64,000 bases of DNA from the NCBI RefSeq assembly GCF_900104785.1, contig NZ_LT629733.1:3034672-3098671 (forward strand), written 5' to 3'. The translations under genes were made by a program, and so were the position numbers. Source of the DNA: Formosa sp. Hel1_31_208. GTDB lineage: Bacteria; Bacteroidota; Bacteroidia; Flavobacteriales; Flavobacteriaceae. How positions within the stretch are numbered: position 1 is the stretch's first letter; each line of letters starts with the position of its first letter. The notes below the pieces were generated by a model that did no database searches, had not been told where the DNA came from, and was given only the letters and a program-made list of their open reading frames with translations. This document shows, one piece after another, positions 1 through 10,027 of the stretch.

Positions 1-344
1 CCATAGCGCAATTGACGCACATGAAGTTCGGTAATATCAAAATGCAATTGCTCATGTGCCAATATATGATCATTACCACTATCACTGAGATACCATGATT
101 GTTCTGGATAAAAGTGTGCTTCAGCATTCGCTTTAAAACTCACATTTCTACCATTGGCTTGTTGGACAGAAAAGGAAAAAGTAATCCCTGAAGCTGTTAC
201 AGCCACAGCATCAGAGTTTGGATCTATGTTACCTTTAAAGTCTGACCATGATAATTTCTTTGATTCATTCCAAGTAATAGTTACCTCATCACGAGATGCG
301 GTGTTCAAAAGTAAAAAGAAAAGGACTAAAAGTCTCAACCCCAT
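1..344 (-). CDS. DUF922-type secreted Zn-protease-like protein (3' end cut off by the window)
   Basis: Reading the minus strand from the ATG at 344 gives an open frame to the window edge (about 114 residues). It begins with a short hydrophobic, signal-like stretch, then a TWNESKKLSWSDFKG segment typical of DUF922 proteins. Near the edge is HEQLH, an HExxH zinc-protease signature preceded by ILA. The start codon shares one base with the stop of the upstream osmC-like gene (TAATG), so translation is probably coupled. Function is not established for this family; a periplasmic metallopeptidase is an inference from the HExxH motif. Confidence 0.75.
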   Translation of the reverse strand, partial: MGLRLLVLFFLLLNTASRDEVTITWNESKKLSWSDFKGNIDPNSDAVAVTASGITFSFSVQQANGRNVSFKANAEAHFYPEQSWYLSDSGNDHILAHEQLHFDITELHVRQLRY

Positions 345-745
345 TATTTCCAGTTAAACGTGATATTTTTTTCAATATCAGGATGTAAACTGTAATGCAC
401 AGGACAGGTGTTTGCTGTATGTTCTAAAATTTTTCGAGTCTTTTTATCCGCTTCAAAAGGAAACTCCATAACCACTTCGATTTTAGAGATACGTCTTGGG
501 TTGCTCGCCATCGTTTTGGTGATTTGAGCAATTGTTCCTGTCATATCTACGCCTAAATCTCTGGCTTTAATTCCCATTACGGTAATCATACAACTCGCTA
601 ATCCCGTAGCAACAGTATCTGTAGGAGAGAACGCTTCGCCCTTTCCATTATTGTCTATAGGTGCGTCTGTAATGAAGGAATTGTGCGATTTTATATGAAT
701 ACTTTCTGTTCTTAAATCACCTAAGTAAGTTACTTTTGAGGTCAT
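344..745 (-). CDS. OsmC family protein
   Basis: 133 residues, the usual size of OsmC/Ohr-like proteins. The helix carrying the first conserved cysteine is seen in LASCMITVMG, and the second in the TCPVHYSL segment near residue 114. OsmC-fold proteins reduce organic hydroperoxides with this cysteine pair in the cytoplasm. The DPR-type sub-branch (YhfA-like) is less well characterised, and I cannot separate the two by eye. The start overlaps the stop of the LysM gene by four bases (ATGA), and the stop shares a base with the next gene, so the three form one operon. Confidence 0.85.
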   Translation of the reverse strand: MTSKVTYLGDLRTESIHIKSHNSFITDAPIDNNGKGEAFSPTDTVATGLASCMITVMGIKARDLGVDMTGTIAQITKTMASNPRRISKIEVVMEFPFEADKKTRKILEHTANTCPVHYSLHPDIEKNITFNWK

Positions 746-2646
746 TGTTTTGCTTCTACTATGGTTAAATTATCATATTTCACGATATAGACAGCTTCGT
801 TATAATAACCTCCGAATAGCTTTTTAGCATAACGAAACTTGTTTTCAACGTATTCAGTTTCTACTATATCAGAAGAAGCCTTATACAAATTATCTTCACT
901 CGCTAAACGCAATAAAAGATCCATTGTTAAGTCAAACCCACGCACTGCATATCGGTTAGGACTCACATTATAAGCTCTTCTGTACGCACGGATAAATCCG
1001 TTATCGGTATCCGCAACGGCAGTTTTATGAACTGATGGGTAATGAAACTTCAAATTTGACAAATGATAATTTGAGATTTCTCGACCTTCAAATGCTCTAT
1101 TTTTATTTGTGGTCATTAAAACGATTTCCTGTTCATCACTATTTAAACCGTTAATCATACTAATCACGTTTGACGCAAAACCTTCATTGTCAGTTTCTAG
1201 AAAAACGATATTACGCCCATTTTGAAACACATTTTCTAAGTCAGTTTGATAAATAAAATAAGCTTCCTCCCCTTTCTTATTCTTTCTTGAGAGTATTTGT
1301 TTGCTTTCAGGGAATAAACCCTTCAACTTATCACTAATCGCTTTATGTTTGGAATCTGCAATTATCAATACATGTTTGGGTAGTGAATCTGATTGCACAA
1401 ACTCTATCATTGTTTCTTCAAGTAATTCTGCCGAAGGAATAGTTTGAAATACATTGCTGTAAAGATTAACTGGCATAGAATACGGTGACACTACAGGTAT
1501 ATTATCTTTTTTCAATTCTGCAGCCACACGCTCTAAATTTTTCGGCATTAATGGTCCAATAACGGCATCATAATCTGAAAAATCATTTGCATCCAAAATA
1601 TTAGAGAGTTCTGTTAATTGATTTCTTGTATCGAACACTTTCAAATAAGTAGAGATACCAAGTTGTTTTGCAGAATCAATGGCTATTAAAGCACCTGCAT
1701 GAAAGTCTAATGACACTGACAAGAGGCGGTCTGTTCTTATTTTTTTCTTTGCTTCTTGAACGGAATCGACATCGACTTGATGCGTTCTATATGGGAGCAT
1801 TAATGCAATTTTCTTCTCGCTTAGATTTGTCAAATTAGTCGAGAGGTTTGTATTATCAATATCCTTAATCACGTAATCCGTTTTAACGTTCTGAGGTAAG
1901 CGCAAGACCATGCCGAGTTTTAATCCGTCTTCTTTCAAATCTGGATTTAAGGCTTCCAATTCCTCTTGAGTTACGCCCAATTTTCGGTTAAGAGCCATAT
2001 AGCCTTCACTTTTTAAGACTGTATAATAGTTGAATTCCTCTTCTACCGTTTTCTCTTCATTATTACTTATGTTAGGCACATTTACTTCCTGTCCAGGTTG
2101 TAAAACTTCATCTAGATTAGGATTTAAAGCTTCTAATTCTGGTACTGTAATTCCAAATTTATAAGCCACACGCCACTTTCCTTCTTTTGGTAACACCTTA
2201 TACTTCTTCACGGTATTATTCAGTGACACCTTATTCACGATGGTTTTATACTTCGGGATTTTAATCCTGTCACCTTTCTTTAGATTTTCAGCATATAATC
2301 GCTCATTATGCTTTTTAATATCTTCTATTTCAATACCATATTTTTGAGATATACTGAACAACGTTTCTTTACGTCTTACTTTGTGCGTTTTAAAACTGAC
2401 AACCTCTTTAACGTCCTTAGGAATCGGCTCATTCTTTACCCGTGATGTTGGAATAATTAAAACCGTATTTACTCCAATGGATTTTTTAGCATCTGGATTT
2501 AAGGCATAGATATCAAAAGGTGTTACTAAATACATTTTAGCAATACTTTCGATAGTCTCACCCTTTTGAACCGTGTGTGTCTTATAATTCTGAGCTATTG
2601 CATAGCTACTGCAAAGGAAGACAAGTATAATTATGATTTTTTTCAT
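742..2646 (-). CDS. LysM repeat protein with a C-terminal periplasmic-binding-like domain
   Basis: 634 residues with an N-terminal signal peptide ending near AIAQ. Four LysM-like units follow at roughly residues 21-66, 85-133, 148-191 and 207-251; the first two match best (HTVQKGETIESIAKMY, HKVRRKETLFSISQKYG). From about residue 275 to 610 the sequence resembles type 1 periplasmic-binding proteins or ABC amino-acid receptors (KIALMLPY, VIGPLMPKN, VVSPYSMP). It is probably a cell-wall-anchored periplasmic protein. The ligand is unknown. First gene of the LysM-osmC-DUF922 operon. Confidence 0.8.
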   Translation of the reverse strand: MKKIIIILVFLCSSYAIAQNYKTHTVQKGETIESIAKMYLVTPFDIYALNPDAKKSIGVNTVLIIPTSRVKNEPIPKDVKEVVSFKTHKVRRKETLFSISQKYGIEIEDIKKHNERLYAENLKKGDRIKIPKYKTIVNKVSLNNTVKKYKVLPKEGKWRVAYKFGITVPELEALNPNLDEVLQPGQEVNVPNISNNEEKTVEEEFNYYTVLKSEGYMALNRKLGVTQEELEALNPDLKEDGLKLGMVLRLPQNVKTDYVIKDIDNTNLSTNLTNLSEKKIALMLPYRTHQVDVDSVQEAKKKIRTDRLLSVSLDFHAGALIAIDSAKQLGISTYLKVFDTRNQLTELSNILDANDFSDYDAVIGPLMPKNLERVAAELKKDNIPVVSPYSMPVNLYSNVFQTIPSAELLEETMIEFVQSDSLPKHVLIIADSKHKAISDKLKGLFPESKQILSRKNKKGEEAYFIYQTDLENVFQNGRNIVFLETDNEGFASNVISMINGLNSDEQEIVLMTTNKNRAFEGREISNYHLSNLKFHYPSVHKTAVADTDNGFIRAYRRAYNVSPNRYAVRGFDLTMDLLLRLASEDNLYKASSDIVETEYVENKFRYAKKLFGGYYNEAVYIVKYDNLTIVEAKQ

Positions 2647-2723
2647 TCAAAATAGTTTTATGTGCAATCGGTCTACAGACCTTTTATTATAAGAAACAAA
2701 TTCAGCACATAAGTCACATCAAT

Positions 2724-4259
2724 TTATTCCCATTCAATAGTTGCAGGTGGTTTTGAGCTAATGTCATACACTACTCTATTAACGCCTTTCACTTTATTTA
2801 TTATCTCATTAGAGGTTTTTTGCAAAAACTCATAAGGAAGATTTACCCAATCTGCAGTCATTCCATCTGTACTTTCTACAGCTCGAAGGGCGACGCATTT
2901 TTCATAGGTTCTCTCGTCTCCCATGACACCAACACTATTTACTGGGAGCAACATTGCTCCAGCTTGCCAGACTTTATCGTATAAATTCCATGAGCGTAGG
3001 TTATTAATAAAAATAGCATCCACCTCTTGTAATATACGTACTTTTTCTCTTGTTAGATCTCCAAGAATTCGAATTGCTAAACCAGGTCCTGGAAAAGGAT
3101 GTCGCCCTAGCAGCTGCGAATCCATATTCATAGAAGCACCAACACGTCTTACTTCATCTTTAAATAATGCTTTCAAAGGTTCTACCACTTTAAGTTTCAT
3201 AAAGTCTGGTAGACCTCCTACATTATGATGACTTTTAATAGTCGCACTTGGTCCGCCAGTTGCAGAAACACTTTCAATTACATCTGGATAAATAGTTCCT
3301 TGAGCTAACCATTTTACATCTTGTATACGATGCGCTTCATCATCAAAAACCTCAATGAACACACGACCGATTGCTTTTCTTTTTTTCTCTGGATCGCTTT
3401 CACCTTCTAAAGCATCCAAAAAGCGTGCCGAAGCATCTACCCCTTTCACATTAAGTCCCATACCCTCATATTGGTGTAAGACATCTTCAAACTCATTTTT
3501 CCGAAGTAATCCGTTATTTACAAAAATACAATAGAGGTTTTCTCCTATTGCTTTATGCAGCAGCATAGCCGCTACTGAAGAATCTACACCTCCAGACAAC
3601 CCTAAGACCACCTTATCATTACCTAATTTAGCTTTTAGACCATCTACAGTTTCTTCCACGAAAGATTGTGGTGTCCAGTCTTGTTCTACTTTTGCGATTT
3701 TGATTAAGAAATTATGTAATAGTTGGTGACCGTCTGTAGAATGATATACTTCTGGATGAAATTGAATGGCGTAGGTCATTTCACTTTCAATCTTAAAGGC
3801 CGCATTTTCCACATCACTAGTACTTGCTAAAAGCACACCTCCAGCTGGTAGTTTCTTGATGGTATCACTATGGCTCATCCAAACCTGACTTCCTTCATGG
3901 ATATTTTCAAAAAAGTCTTCATCTGGTTTTATAAAACCTAAATTGGCTCTTCCATATTCTCTGGTATTTGATTCTGCCACTTCTCCTCCTGAAAAATGTG
4001 CTAAATACTGAGCTCCATAGCATACGGCTAGCATTGGCTTTTTTCCACGAATACCTGAGAGATCTGGATGAAGAACATCTTCACCCCTTACCGAGTTTGG
4101 ACTACCTGATAAAATAACAGCTTTAAAACTATCAGAATCAGAAGGAATTTTGTTGAATGGATGAATTTCGCAGTAGATATTTAACTCTCTAACGCGACGT
4201 GCAATAAGCTGAGTATATTGCGAACCGAAATCTAAAATAAGGACTTTATTGTGTTGCAT
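2724..4259 (-). CDS. guaA: GMP synthase (glutamine-hydrolysing)
   Basis: Converts XMP to GMP in purine synthesis. The class I glutamine amidotransferase domain fills about residues 1-190 (nucleophile in [17 protein letters not shown] supplies the His/Glu). The ATP pyrophosphatase loop is [13 protein letters not shown] near residue 220, and the C-terminal dimerisation domain ends with [12 protein letters not shown]. The frame runs three codons upstream of ATG 4259 to a TTG at 4265, but the ATG start ([14 protein letters not shown]) matches the family, giving 511 residues. No purine-regulatory element is evident upstream. Confidence 0.97.
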   Translation of the reverse strand: MQHNKVLILDFGSQYTQLIARRVRELNIYCEIHPFNKIPSDSDSFKAVILSGSPNSVRGEDVLHPDLSGIRGKKPMLAVCYGAQYLAHFSGGEVAESNTREYGRANLGFIKPDEDFFENIHEGSQVWMSHSDTIKKLPAGGVLLASTSDVENAAFKIESEMTYAIQFHPEVYHSTDGHQLLHNFLIKIAKVEQDWTPQSFVEETVDGLKAKLGNDKVVLGLSGGVDSSVAAMLLHKAIGENLYCIFVNNGLLRKNEFEDVLHQYEGMGLNVKGVDASARFLDALEGESDPEKKRKAIGRVFIEVFDDEAHRIQDVKWLAQGTIYPDVIESVSATGGPSATIKSHHNVGGLPDFMKLKVVEPLKALFKDEVRRVGASMNMDSQLLGRHPFPGPGLAIRILGDLTREKVRILQEVDAIFINNLRSWNLYDKVWQAGAMLLPVNSVGVMGDERTYEKCVALRAVESTDGMTADWVNLPYEFLQKTSNEIINKVKGVNRVVYDISSKPPATIEWE

Positions 4260-4314
4260 GTGCAAAAGTAATAATTGCTGCTAAAACTAAAACAACAACA
4301 GCACAAATTTTACA

Positions 4315-5916
4315 CTAAATTGTTAACACTGAAAACGAGCCTTTAAGTGGTTCTAATTCTTGGATTAAAGTTTGGATTATTGCATCTCCGTACTCTAAAT
4401 AAAATTCTGAAAAATTCATGTTGCGCTCTTGCAGACTATGACTAGGAAATAGTTCATCTTGAATTTCGGCAACACGTTCAAGATGATCCTTAAGCTTGCG
4501 TTTTTGAGCTTTCAATAAACGCTTTTCCAATTTTTCTAATCCTTTAATTTGCTTACGCTCTTGAGCTGCGACCGCACCTTCAAAAGACTTATCGGTCGCT
4601 TGGGCAATTTTGTAAAGGTCTTTAAACTGTTGTTCCAACTGTTGCTTTTGAGCGGAAAAATCAATCTTAATTCCTGATATTTGTTTTGTAACTTTCGTTT
4701 TCAGTTCGTTTTGATTTAAAAACAAATCCTCTATGGAAACGTCTAATTTTTGAAGTTTCTCTTTTTGCTTATCGGTCATAAACAACACCGAATTACGCAA
4801 TAGCAACATGGGAAACACAACGTTTTGGGCTTCAAAATTAGATTTAAGCTGCAACCAATAGGCCAACTCACCTCCTCCTCCTATATAACACAGGTTTGGC
4901 AAAATGACTTCCTGATACAAGGGACGCACAATCACATTTGGAGAAAACCGTTCAGGCATCTCATTCAGGTGTTGGAGCAATTCCATCTCGCTCCATTGAA
5001 TTTCGGTATTGTTAACACGAAACACACCTTGATCCTCAACAATGCGCTCACGTAATCCTTCAGTAATGTAGAATAGATTTATATCTCTTGGATTGACTTG
5101 TATTTTATAATTTCCGTCGCAGGCATTTAAGCTATCGTTGGCTAGCGAGACTTTATGATGTGATGTTTTAGTGATTAACTCGTCTTTTACATATGGAATA
5201 AATAAGCGCTTTAAATCCTTGTCATTTCCATCAATAATTACAAGTCCGTGTGCACCAAACAATTCATTAACCAAATAACGCATTGCTTTGGCTAGATCCT
5301 GATGTTTTAAATAGGCATTGGCAAATAAATCTTTTATTCGTTTGGCATTCGTTGTATCCCCAAGTTGACTTGCATATACCTCGAATACGACCTCCAAGCC
5401 ATTCAAATCTAATTCACCAACAGCTCCGGAAGCATTGCGGTTCCATTGGACTTTTTTTCCTTTAAAATTGAAAAAGTTGATCTCATCGAAATCATGATCT
5501 TCAGAAGCCATCCAATACACAGGAACAAAGTTTTGATTGGGATAGTTTGTTTTCAATTGCTTACATAAATTGAGCGTTGAAATGATCTTATAGAAAAAAT
5601 AAAGTGGCCCAGTAAACAAATTAAGCTGATGTCCTGTTGTAACTGTAAAGGTGTTTGGGTCACTTAATACCTTTATATTCTTTTTTGTGCCTTCGGAAAT
5701 TTTATAACCTTCGTACTGCCGTTCTAAAGCTTGCACCAATATCATTCGGGTTTCAGAGGCAAAGGCAGCTTGTTTTTCCTTTATTTGTGCCTCAAAACCC
5801 TCAATATGAGGAAAACGATTATAGAATGATTTCAGTTCTTCTTTCTCATCTAAATAATCGCATATTAAGGAAGAAAAATAATTGGTATCTCTAAACGGAA
5901 TACAGTCGGTTGGCAT
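4315..5916 (-). CDS. bshC: Bacillithiol biosynthesis cysteine-adding enzyme
   Basis: 533 residues with the family N-terminus (MPTDCIPFRDTNYFSSL) and the signature stretches TVTTGHQLNLFTGPLYFFYK and YIGGGGELAYWLQLK. BshC adds cysteine to glucosaminyl-malate in the last step of bacillithiol synthesis, so this organism probably uses bacillithiol as its main low-molecular-weight thiol. A charged coiled-coil stretch covers about residues 385-480. It lies 55 bases upstream of guaA on the same strand. bshA and bshB are not in the window. Confidence 0.95.
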   Translation of the reverse strand: MPTDCIPFRDTNYFSSLICDYLDEKEELKSFYNRFPHIEGFEAQIKEKQAAFASETRMILVQALERQYEGYKISEGTKKNIKVLSDPNTFTVTTGHQLNLFTGPLYFFYKIISTLNLCKQLKTNYPNQNFVPVYWMASEDHDFDEINFFNFKGKKVQWNRNASGAVGELDLNGLEVVFEVYASQLGDTTNAKRIKDLFANAYLKHQDLAKAMRYLVNELFGAHGLVIIDGNDKDLKRLFIPYVKDELITKTSHHKVSLANDSLNACDGNYKIQVNPRDINLFYITEGLRERIVEDQGVFRVNNTEIQWSEMELLQHLNEMPERFSPNVIVRPLYQEVILPNLCYIGGGGELAYWLQLKSNFEAQNVVFPMLLLRNSVLFMTDKQKEKLQKLDVSIEDLFLNQNELKTKVTKQISGIKIDFSAQKQQLEQQFKDLYKIAQATDKSFEGAVAAQERKQIKGLEKLEKRLLKAQKRKLKDHLERVAEIQDELFPSHSLQERNMNFSEFYLEYGDAIIQTLIQELEPLKGSFSVLTI

Positions 5917-6035
5917 AGTTACAATTCAATTCAAGCGTAAATATAATGCTCTTAACTTTTTTTAAGTCCTAAATTTTAGTTAATTCAGGAGCACTTCATA
6001 TCTTTACTGCTATCATTCTCAATTAGATTTTACAT

Positions 6036-8531
6036 ATGATTAGATCTCTATCACTATTTGTGGCTTTCGTATTAACACTAACCACATTTGCACAAAACCT
6101 ACAATCCCCTTCAGAATTTTTAGGTTATAACTTAGGAACAAAATTTTCAAGACATCATCAAGTTGTCGATTATTTTAAACATGTTCAAACCGAAAATCCG
6201 CAGCGCGTTAAACTTATGCAATATGGCGAAACCAATGAGCGTCGACCATTATTGCTGGCCTTTGTGACTTCCGAAGCCAATATGAATACACTTGAAGTTA
6301 TTAGAACAAACCATCTAAAAAATGCTGGACTGCTTGACGGCACAGCATCAACAAATGACATCGCTATTGTCTGGTTAAGTTATAATGTGCATGGTAACGA
6401 AGCATCAAGTACTGAAGCGTCGATGAATACGATATACAAATTACTCAGTGAAAATAAAACCTATTTAGACAACACCGTCGTCATTATTGATCCCTGTATC
6501 AATCCTGATGGTCGCGACCGTTACGTAAATTGGTACAATGAAACAGCTAGTGTCCCGTATGATATTGACCAACAAGCTAGTGAGCACAACGAACCTTGGC
6601 CTGGCGGTCGACCTAATCATTACTTATTTGATTTAAATAGAGATTGGGCATGGGCAACACAGGTAGAAACTACCGCACGATTAAATGCCTATAACCAATG
6701 GATGCCGCATATTCATGTCGATTTTCATGAACAAGGCATTAATGAACCTTACTATTTCGCACCAGCAGCCGAACCTTTTCACGAAGTAATTAGTGATTGG
6801 CAACGTAATTTTCAAACTCAAATTGGAAAAAATCACGCGAAGTATTTTGACGCTGAAGGTTGGTTATACTTCACACGTGAACGCTTTGATTTATTATATC
6901 CTAGTTATGGTGACACCTACCCAACCTATATGGGAGCTATTGGAATGACCTACGAGCAAGCTGGACACGGACGTGCTGGTCTTGGGATTTTAAATGATGA
7001 AGGCGATGAATTGACATTAATAGATCGATTAACTCATCATACAGTTACTGGACTATCTACTGTAGAAATCTCATCTAAAAATGCGGTAAAACTAAACACG
7101 GAGTTCGCTAAGTTTTTTGATAACTCAGGATTGAATTTCAAAAGTTATGTCTTAAAAGGAAATGTCAACAAAATTAATAGCCTCACTAAGCTTTTAGACA
7201 AACACGAGATTGCGTACGGATTTGCAAAAAACGGAAAAGTAAGCGGTTATAAATATTCAACGGCAAGTCAAGGACAAATGAATACATCATCAAATGATTT
7301 GGTAGTGAGTACGAATCAACCGAAAGGAAAAATGGTAAAAGTCCTATTTGAACCTAATGCGAAACTAAGTGATTCTCTAACTTATGATATCACGGCATGG
7401 AGTGCACCTTATGCATATGGGCTAGAGGCTATTGCTAGTAAGACTGCAATTAGTAGTCAAAAAAGAATTACTGATGCACAGCTACCTACAACGAACACAT
7501 CAGCAACAGGTTATGTTATGGCGTGGAACTCTATGCAGGATGCAAAATTTCTAGCAGCATTACTTAAGCAAGGTATAAAAGTTCGTTTTACGGAAAAACC
7601 GTTTACAACACAAGGCAATACTTATGACAGAGGCTCCTTAATTATAGTGCGAGGTGATAATAAAAAAGCAGAAGAGTTTGATGCTATCGTAATAAATAGT
7701 GCCTCTAAATTTGGTCGAAATCCAGACGCTATATTGTCAGGATTCTCAACTTCAGGACCTGACTTTGGGTCACCTGATATCAAATTAGTAAACCCTCCTA
7801 AAATAGGAATCTTAGCTGGTGATTATACGTCATCTTTAAGCTATGGCGAATTGTGGCACTTTTTTGAACAACAACTACACTATCCAATTACGTCATTAAA
7901 TACAGAAAACTTAGGGCGCACCAACTTATCAAAATACAACGTTTTGATTATGCCAAATGGATATTATAACGGTCTTTTAGATGACACAGTCATGGACAAA
8001 CTCAAAACATGGGTGCAAGCTGGTGGCAAGCTCATTGCTATTGATGGCGCATTAAATAGTTTTGCCGACAAAGAGGGCTTCGGATTAAAACGAAATCAAC
8101 AACAAGAAGACACTATACAAAACAAAGATGATTCTCAACTTGTAAAATATGCCGATAGAGAACGCTCATATACCAACAATCTCATCACGGGTGCTATTTT
8201 CAAAAGTGATGTAGACGAGACACACCCTATGGCTTTTGGTTATAGCGACACGTACTTTACGCTTAAACTAGGGAGTTCATCTTACAGTCTTTTGGACAGT
8301 GGCTATAACGTTGCTTATATTGATAACAATCCTAAAAAAGTATCTGGTTATGCCGGTAAAGATGCTTTAAAACGCTTGGGCAACTCTTTAGTATTTGGAG
8401 AGCAGCGCATGGGAAGCGGTAGTTTGATTTATATGGTAGATAATGTGATGTTCAGAAGCTTCTGGGAAAATGGCAAACTATTTTTAGTAAATTCTATTTT
8501 CTTTGTAAATAACAATTTAGCTGAGTTGTAA
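6036..8531 (+). CDS. M14 family zinc carboxypeptidase, secreted
   Basis: 831 residues, signal peptide cleaved after about residue 19 (TTFAQ). The zinc ligands of the M14 family are visible as HGNE (H119, E122) and H231 in VDFHEQG; TYEQAG further on is a candidate for the catalytic glutamate region. The long C-terminal half (from about residue 380) includes a class I amidotransferase-like stretch (KIGILAGDYTSS, WVQAGGKLIAIDGA) common in large Bacteroidota M14 peptidases. It should act in the periplasm or outside the cell on peptides. No sorting tail is visible. Confidence 0.88.
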   Translation: MIRSLSLFVAFVLTLTTFAQNLQSPSEFLGYNLGTKFSRHHQVVDYFKHVQTENPQRVKLMQYGETNERRPLLLAFVTSEANMNTLEVIRTNHLKNAGLLDGTASTNDIAIVWLSYNVHGNEASSTEASMNTIYKLLSENKTYLDNTVVIIDPCINPDGRDRYVNWYNETASVPYDIDQQASEHNEPWPGGRPNHYLFDLNRDWAWATQVETTARLNAYNQWMPHIHVDFHEQGINEPYYFAPAAEPFHEVISDWQRNFQTQIGKNHAKYFDAEGWLYFTRERFDLLYPSYGDTYPTYMGAIGMTYEQAGHGRAGLGILNDEGDELTLIDRLTHHTVTGLSTVEISSKNAVKLNTEFAKFFDNSGLNFKSYVLKGNVNKINSLTKLLDKHEIAYGFAKNGKVSGYKYSTASQGQMNTSSNDLVVSTNQPKGKMVKVLFEPNAKLSDSLTYDITAWSAPYAYGLEAIASKTAISSQKRITDAQLPTTNTSATGYVMAWNSMQDAKFLAALLKQGIKVRFTEKPFTTQGNTYDRGSLIIVRGDNKKAEEFDAIVINSASKFGRNPDAILSGFSTSGPDFGSPDIKLVNPPKIGILAGDYTSSLSYGELWHFFEQQLHYPITSLNTENLGRTNLSKYNVLIMPNGYYNGLLDDTVMDKLKTWVQAGGKLIAIDGALNSFADKEGFGLKRNQQQEDTIQNKDDSQLVKYADRERSYTNNLITGAIFKSDVDETHPMAFGYSDTYFTLKLGSSSYSLLDSGYNVAYIDNNPKKVSGYAGKDALKRLGNSLVFGEQRMGSGSLIYMVDNVMFRSFWENGKLFLVNSIFFVNNNLAEL

Positions 8532-8555
8532 ATAAAAAGCAAGAAATTAAGAGAT

Positions 8556-9098
8556 ATGGACAAAAGCTTACAAACCATGATTAGTAATATGCCAGAGAAA
8601 ACTGGTAAATCATTAGAGCAATGGATATCCATTCTTAAAGAAAAAGACTTTACTAAACATTCAGAAGGTGTAAATTTCCTTAAGCAGAAACACGGCGTAA
8701 CACACGGTTTCGCAAACACAATAGTGACCTTATCCAAAAGTCAAAACGATGCGCCTGAAGATTTAGTCACCAATCAGTACAAAGGCAAAGAACTTCTATT
8801 TCCTATGTATGAAAAGCTCCTAGCTGCAATTCATACATTAGGAAATGACATTACCATCACACCAAAAAAATCAAGTGTAAGTGTAATTAGAAAACGACAA
8901 TTCGTATTAATTAAACCTGCAACTAAAACACGTATTGATCTTGGACTAAAGCTACCCGAAAAATCAATAACAGATAGATTAGGTAGCTCTGGTCCTTTTG
9001 GAACGATGTGTACGCATCGTGTTCAAATTACTTCGATAAATGATATTGATGAAGAATTAATTGATTGGATGAAAGAAGCTTATGACAGAGCAGAATAG
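8556..9098 (+). CDS. DUF4287/DUF5655 domain protein
   Basis: 180 residues. The N-terminal ~70 residues match DUF4287 (TGKSLEQWISILKEK, KHGVTHGFANTIV). The C-terminal ~105 resemble DUF5655 (KELLFPMYEKLLAAI through DEELIDWMKEAYDRA). Proteins of this architecture are small, cytoplasmic and functionally unassigned. It starts 24 bases after the M14 peptidase stop, so the two may be co-transcribed. No catalytic motif can be picked out. Confidence 0.8.
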   Translation: MDKSLQTMISNMPEKTGKSLEQWISILKEKDFTKHSEGVNFLKQKHGVTHGFANTIVTLSKSQNDAPEDLVTNQYKGKELLFPMYEKLLAAIHTLGNDITITPKKSSVSVIRKRQFVLIKPATKTRIDLGLKLPEKSITDRLGSSGPFGTMCTHRVQITSINDIDEELIDWMKEAYDRAE

Positions 9099-9161
9099 GA
9101 TTTCACATAAAGTTTACACTTTTTTCACATTTAATCTGTCTATATGAGTATCAATCCATGA

Positions 9162-9169
9162 TATATTTG
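9162..9169 (+). promoter_or_regulatory. -7 box upstream of the TonB-like gene
   Basis: TATATTTG is a perfect match to the Bacteroidota TAnnTTTG element, 30 bases before the ATG at 9199. A TTG-type -33 box is not clear. The same string TATATTTG occurs at 11373-11380, upstream of the serine hydrolase gene. Confidence 0.4.
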
Positions 9170-9198
9170 AATGATATTAACTTCAAAATAAATCTGAT

Positions 9199-10011
9199 AT
9201 GAAAAAGCACGTGATTACAGTTAGCACAATTCTTGTTATTTTAAGTATCGTAATAATTGGCTTTACTAACTGGAGCGCCAAAGAGACTGCCGAGGTAAAC
9301 TTATCGAATAAAAAAACTCTTGCTTTTGAAAACCAAAATATGAAACGGTCAAATGACAACGTCATTCCTGAGCTGTATTATGGCGTAGATACTCGATTTA
9401 CAGCCATCAAAAAAACAGACCTTGCTAAAGTGACTACAATTTACGATTTCCTTACTGATGAAGAGGCCCAACAAATAGCTCACATTAATTCTGTAAAGGT
9501 GATCATCATTAAAGACAATCAACAATCTGAAATGCAAGAATATGGAACAGATGCTCATCTCACTGATGCTCAAATAAAACTAATAAGATCAACGGAACAT
9601 TTTAACCATTTTACAATTAGAACCGATTTTAAAGAGAAGCATAAGGACACTGGAAAAATGGAAGAACGTTTTTTCGGTCCGCACTTGACTGTTGTTCCAG
9701 ATACACAAGCCATTTATATTGATGGTAAGGCGTCACTTATTAACTATCTTAAGGAGAACAGTAATGACGATATGACCATTATCACTGAAGGTAAACTTGG
9801 AGCGATTAAATTGTCTTTTATCGTAACAAAAAACGGAACTGTTTCAAATATAACACATGACGCGATGACAACAGGATATCCTTCTCTTGATGAAAAATTC
9901 ATTCAACTCCTAAAAAATATACCTGGAAAATGGATTCCTGCTGAAAATTCAAAAGGCGAAAAAGTTGATCAAGAATTGGTGTTTACTTTCGGACCTGTAA
10001 ATGGGTGTTAA
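9199..10011 (+). CDS. Single-pass membrane protein with TonB-C-terminal-like domain
   Basis: 270 residues. One transmembrane helix at residues 5-23 (VITVSTILVILSIVIIGF) puts the rest in the periplasm. The last ~70 residues (GAIKLSFIVTKNGTVSNI to QELVFTFGP) have the layout of the TonB C-terminal fold used in Bacteroidota energy transducers: a strand, then a 'V..NG.V' turn, and a helix with PGKWIPA. The Pro-rich spacer of a true TonB is absent and the middle region is unfamiliar. TonB-like or a degenerate relative; function unassigned. A TAnnTTTG box lies 37 bases upstream. Confidence 0.65.
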   Translation: MKKHVITVSTILVILSIVIIGFTNWSAKETAEVNLSNKKTLAFENQNMKRSNDNVIPELYYGVDTRFTAIKKTDLAKVTTIYDFLTDEEAQQIAHINSVKVIIIKDNQQSEMQEYGTDAHLTDAQIKLIRSTEHFNHFTIRTDFKEKHKDTGKMEERFFGPHLTVVPDTQAIYIDGKASLINYLKENSNDDMTIITEGKLGAIKLSFIVTKNGTVSNITHDAMTTGYPSLDEKFIQLLKNIPGKWIPAENSKGEKVDQELVFTFGPVNGC

Positions 10012-10027
10012 ACATTACCTAAAATAG

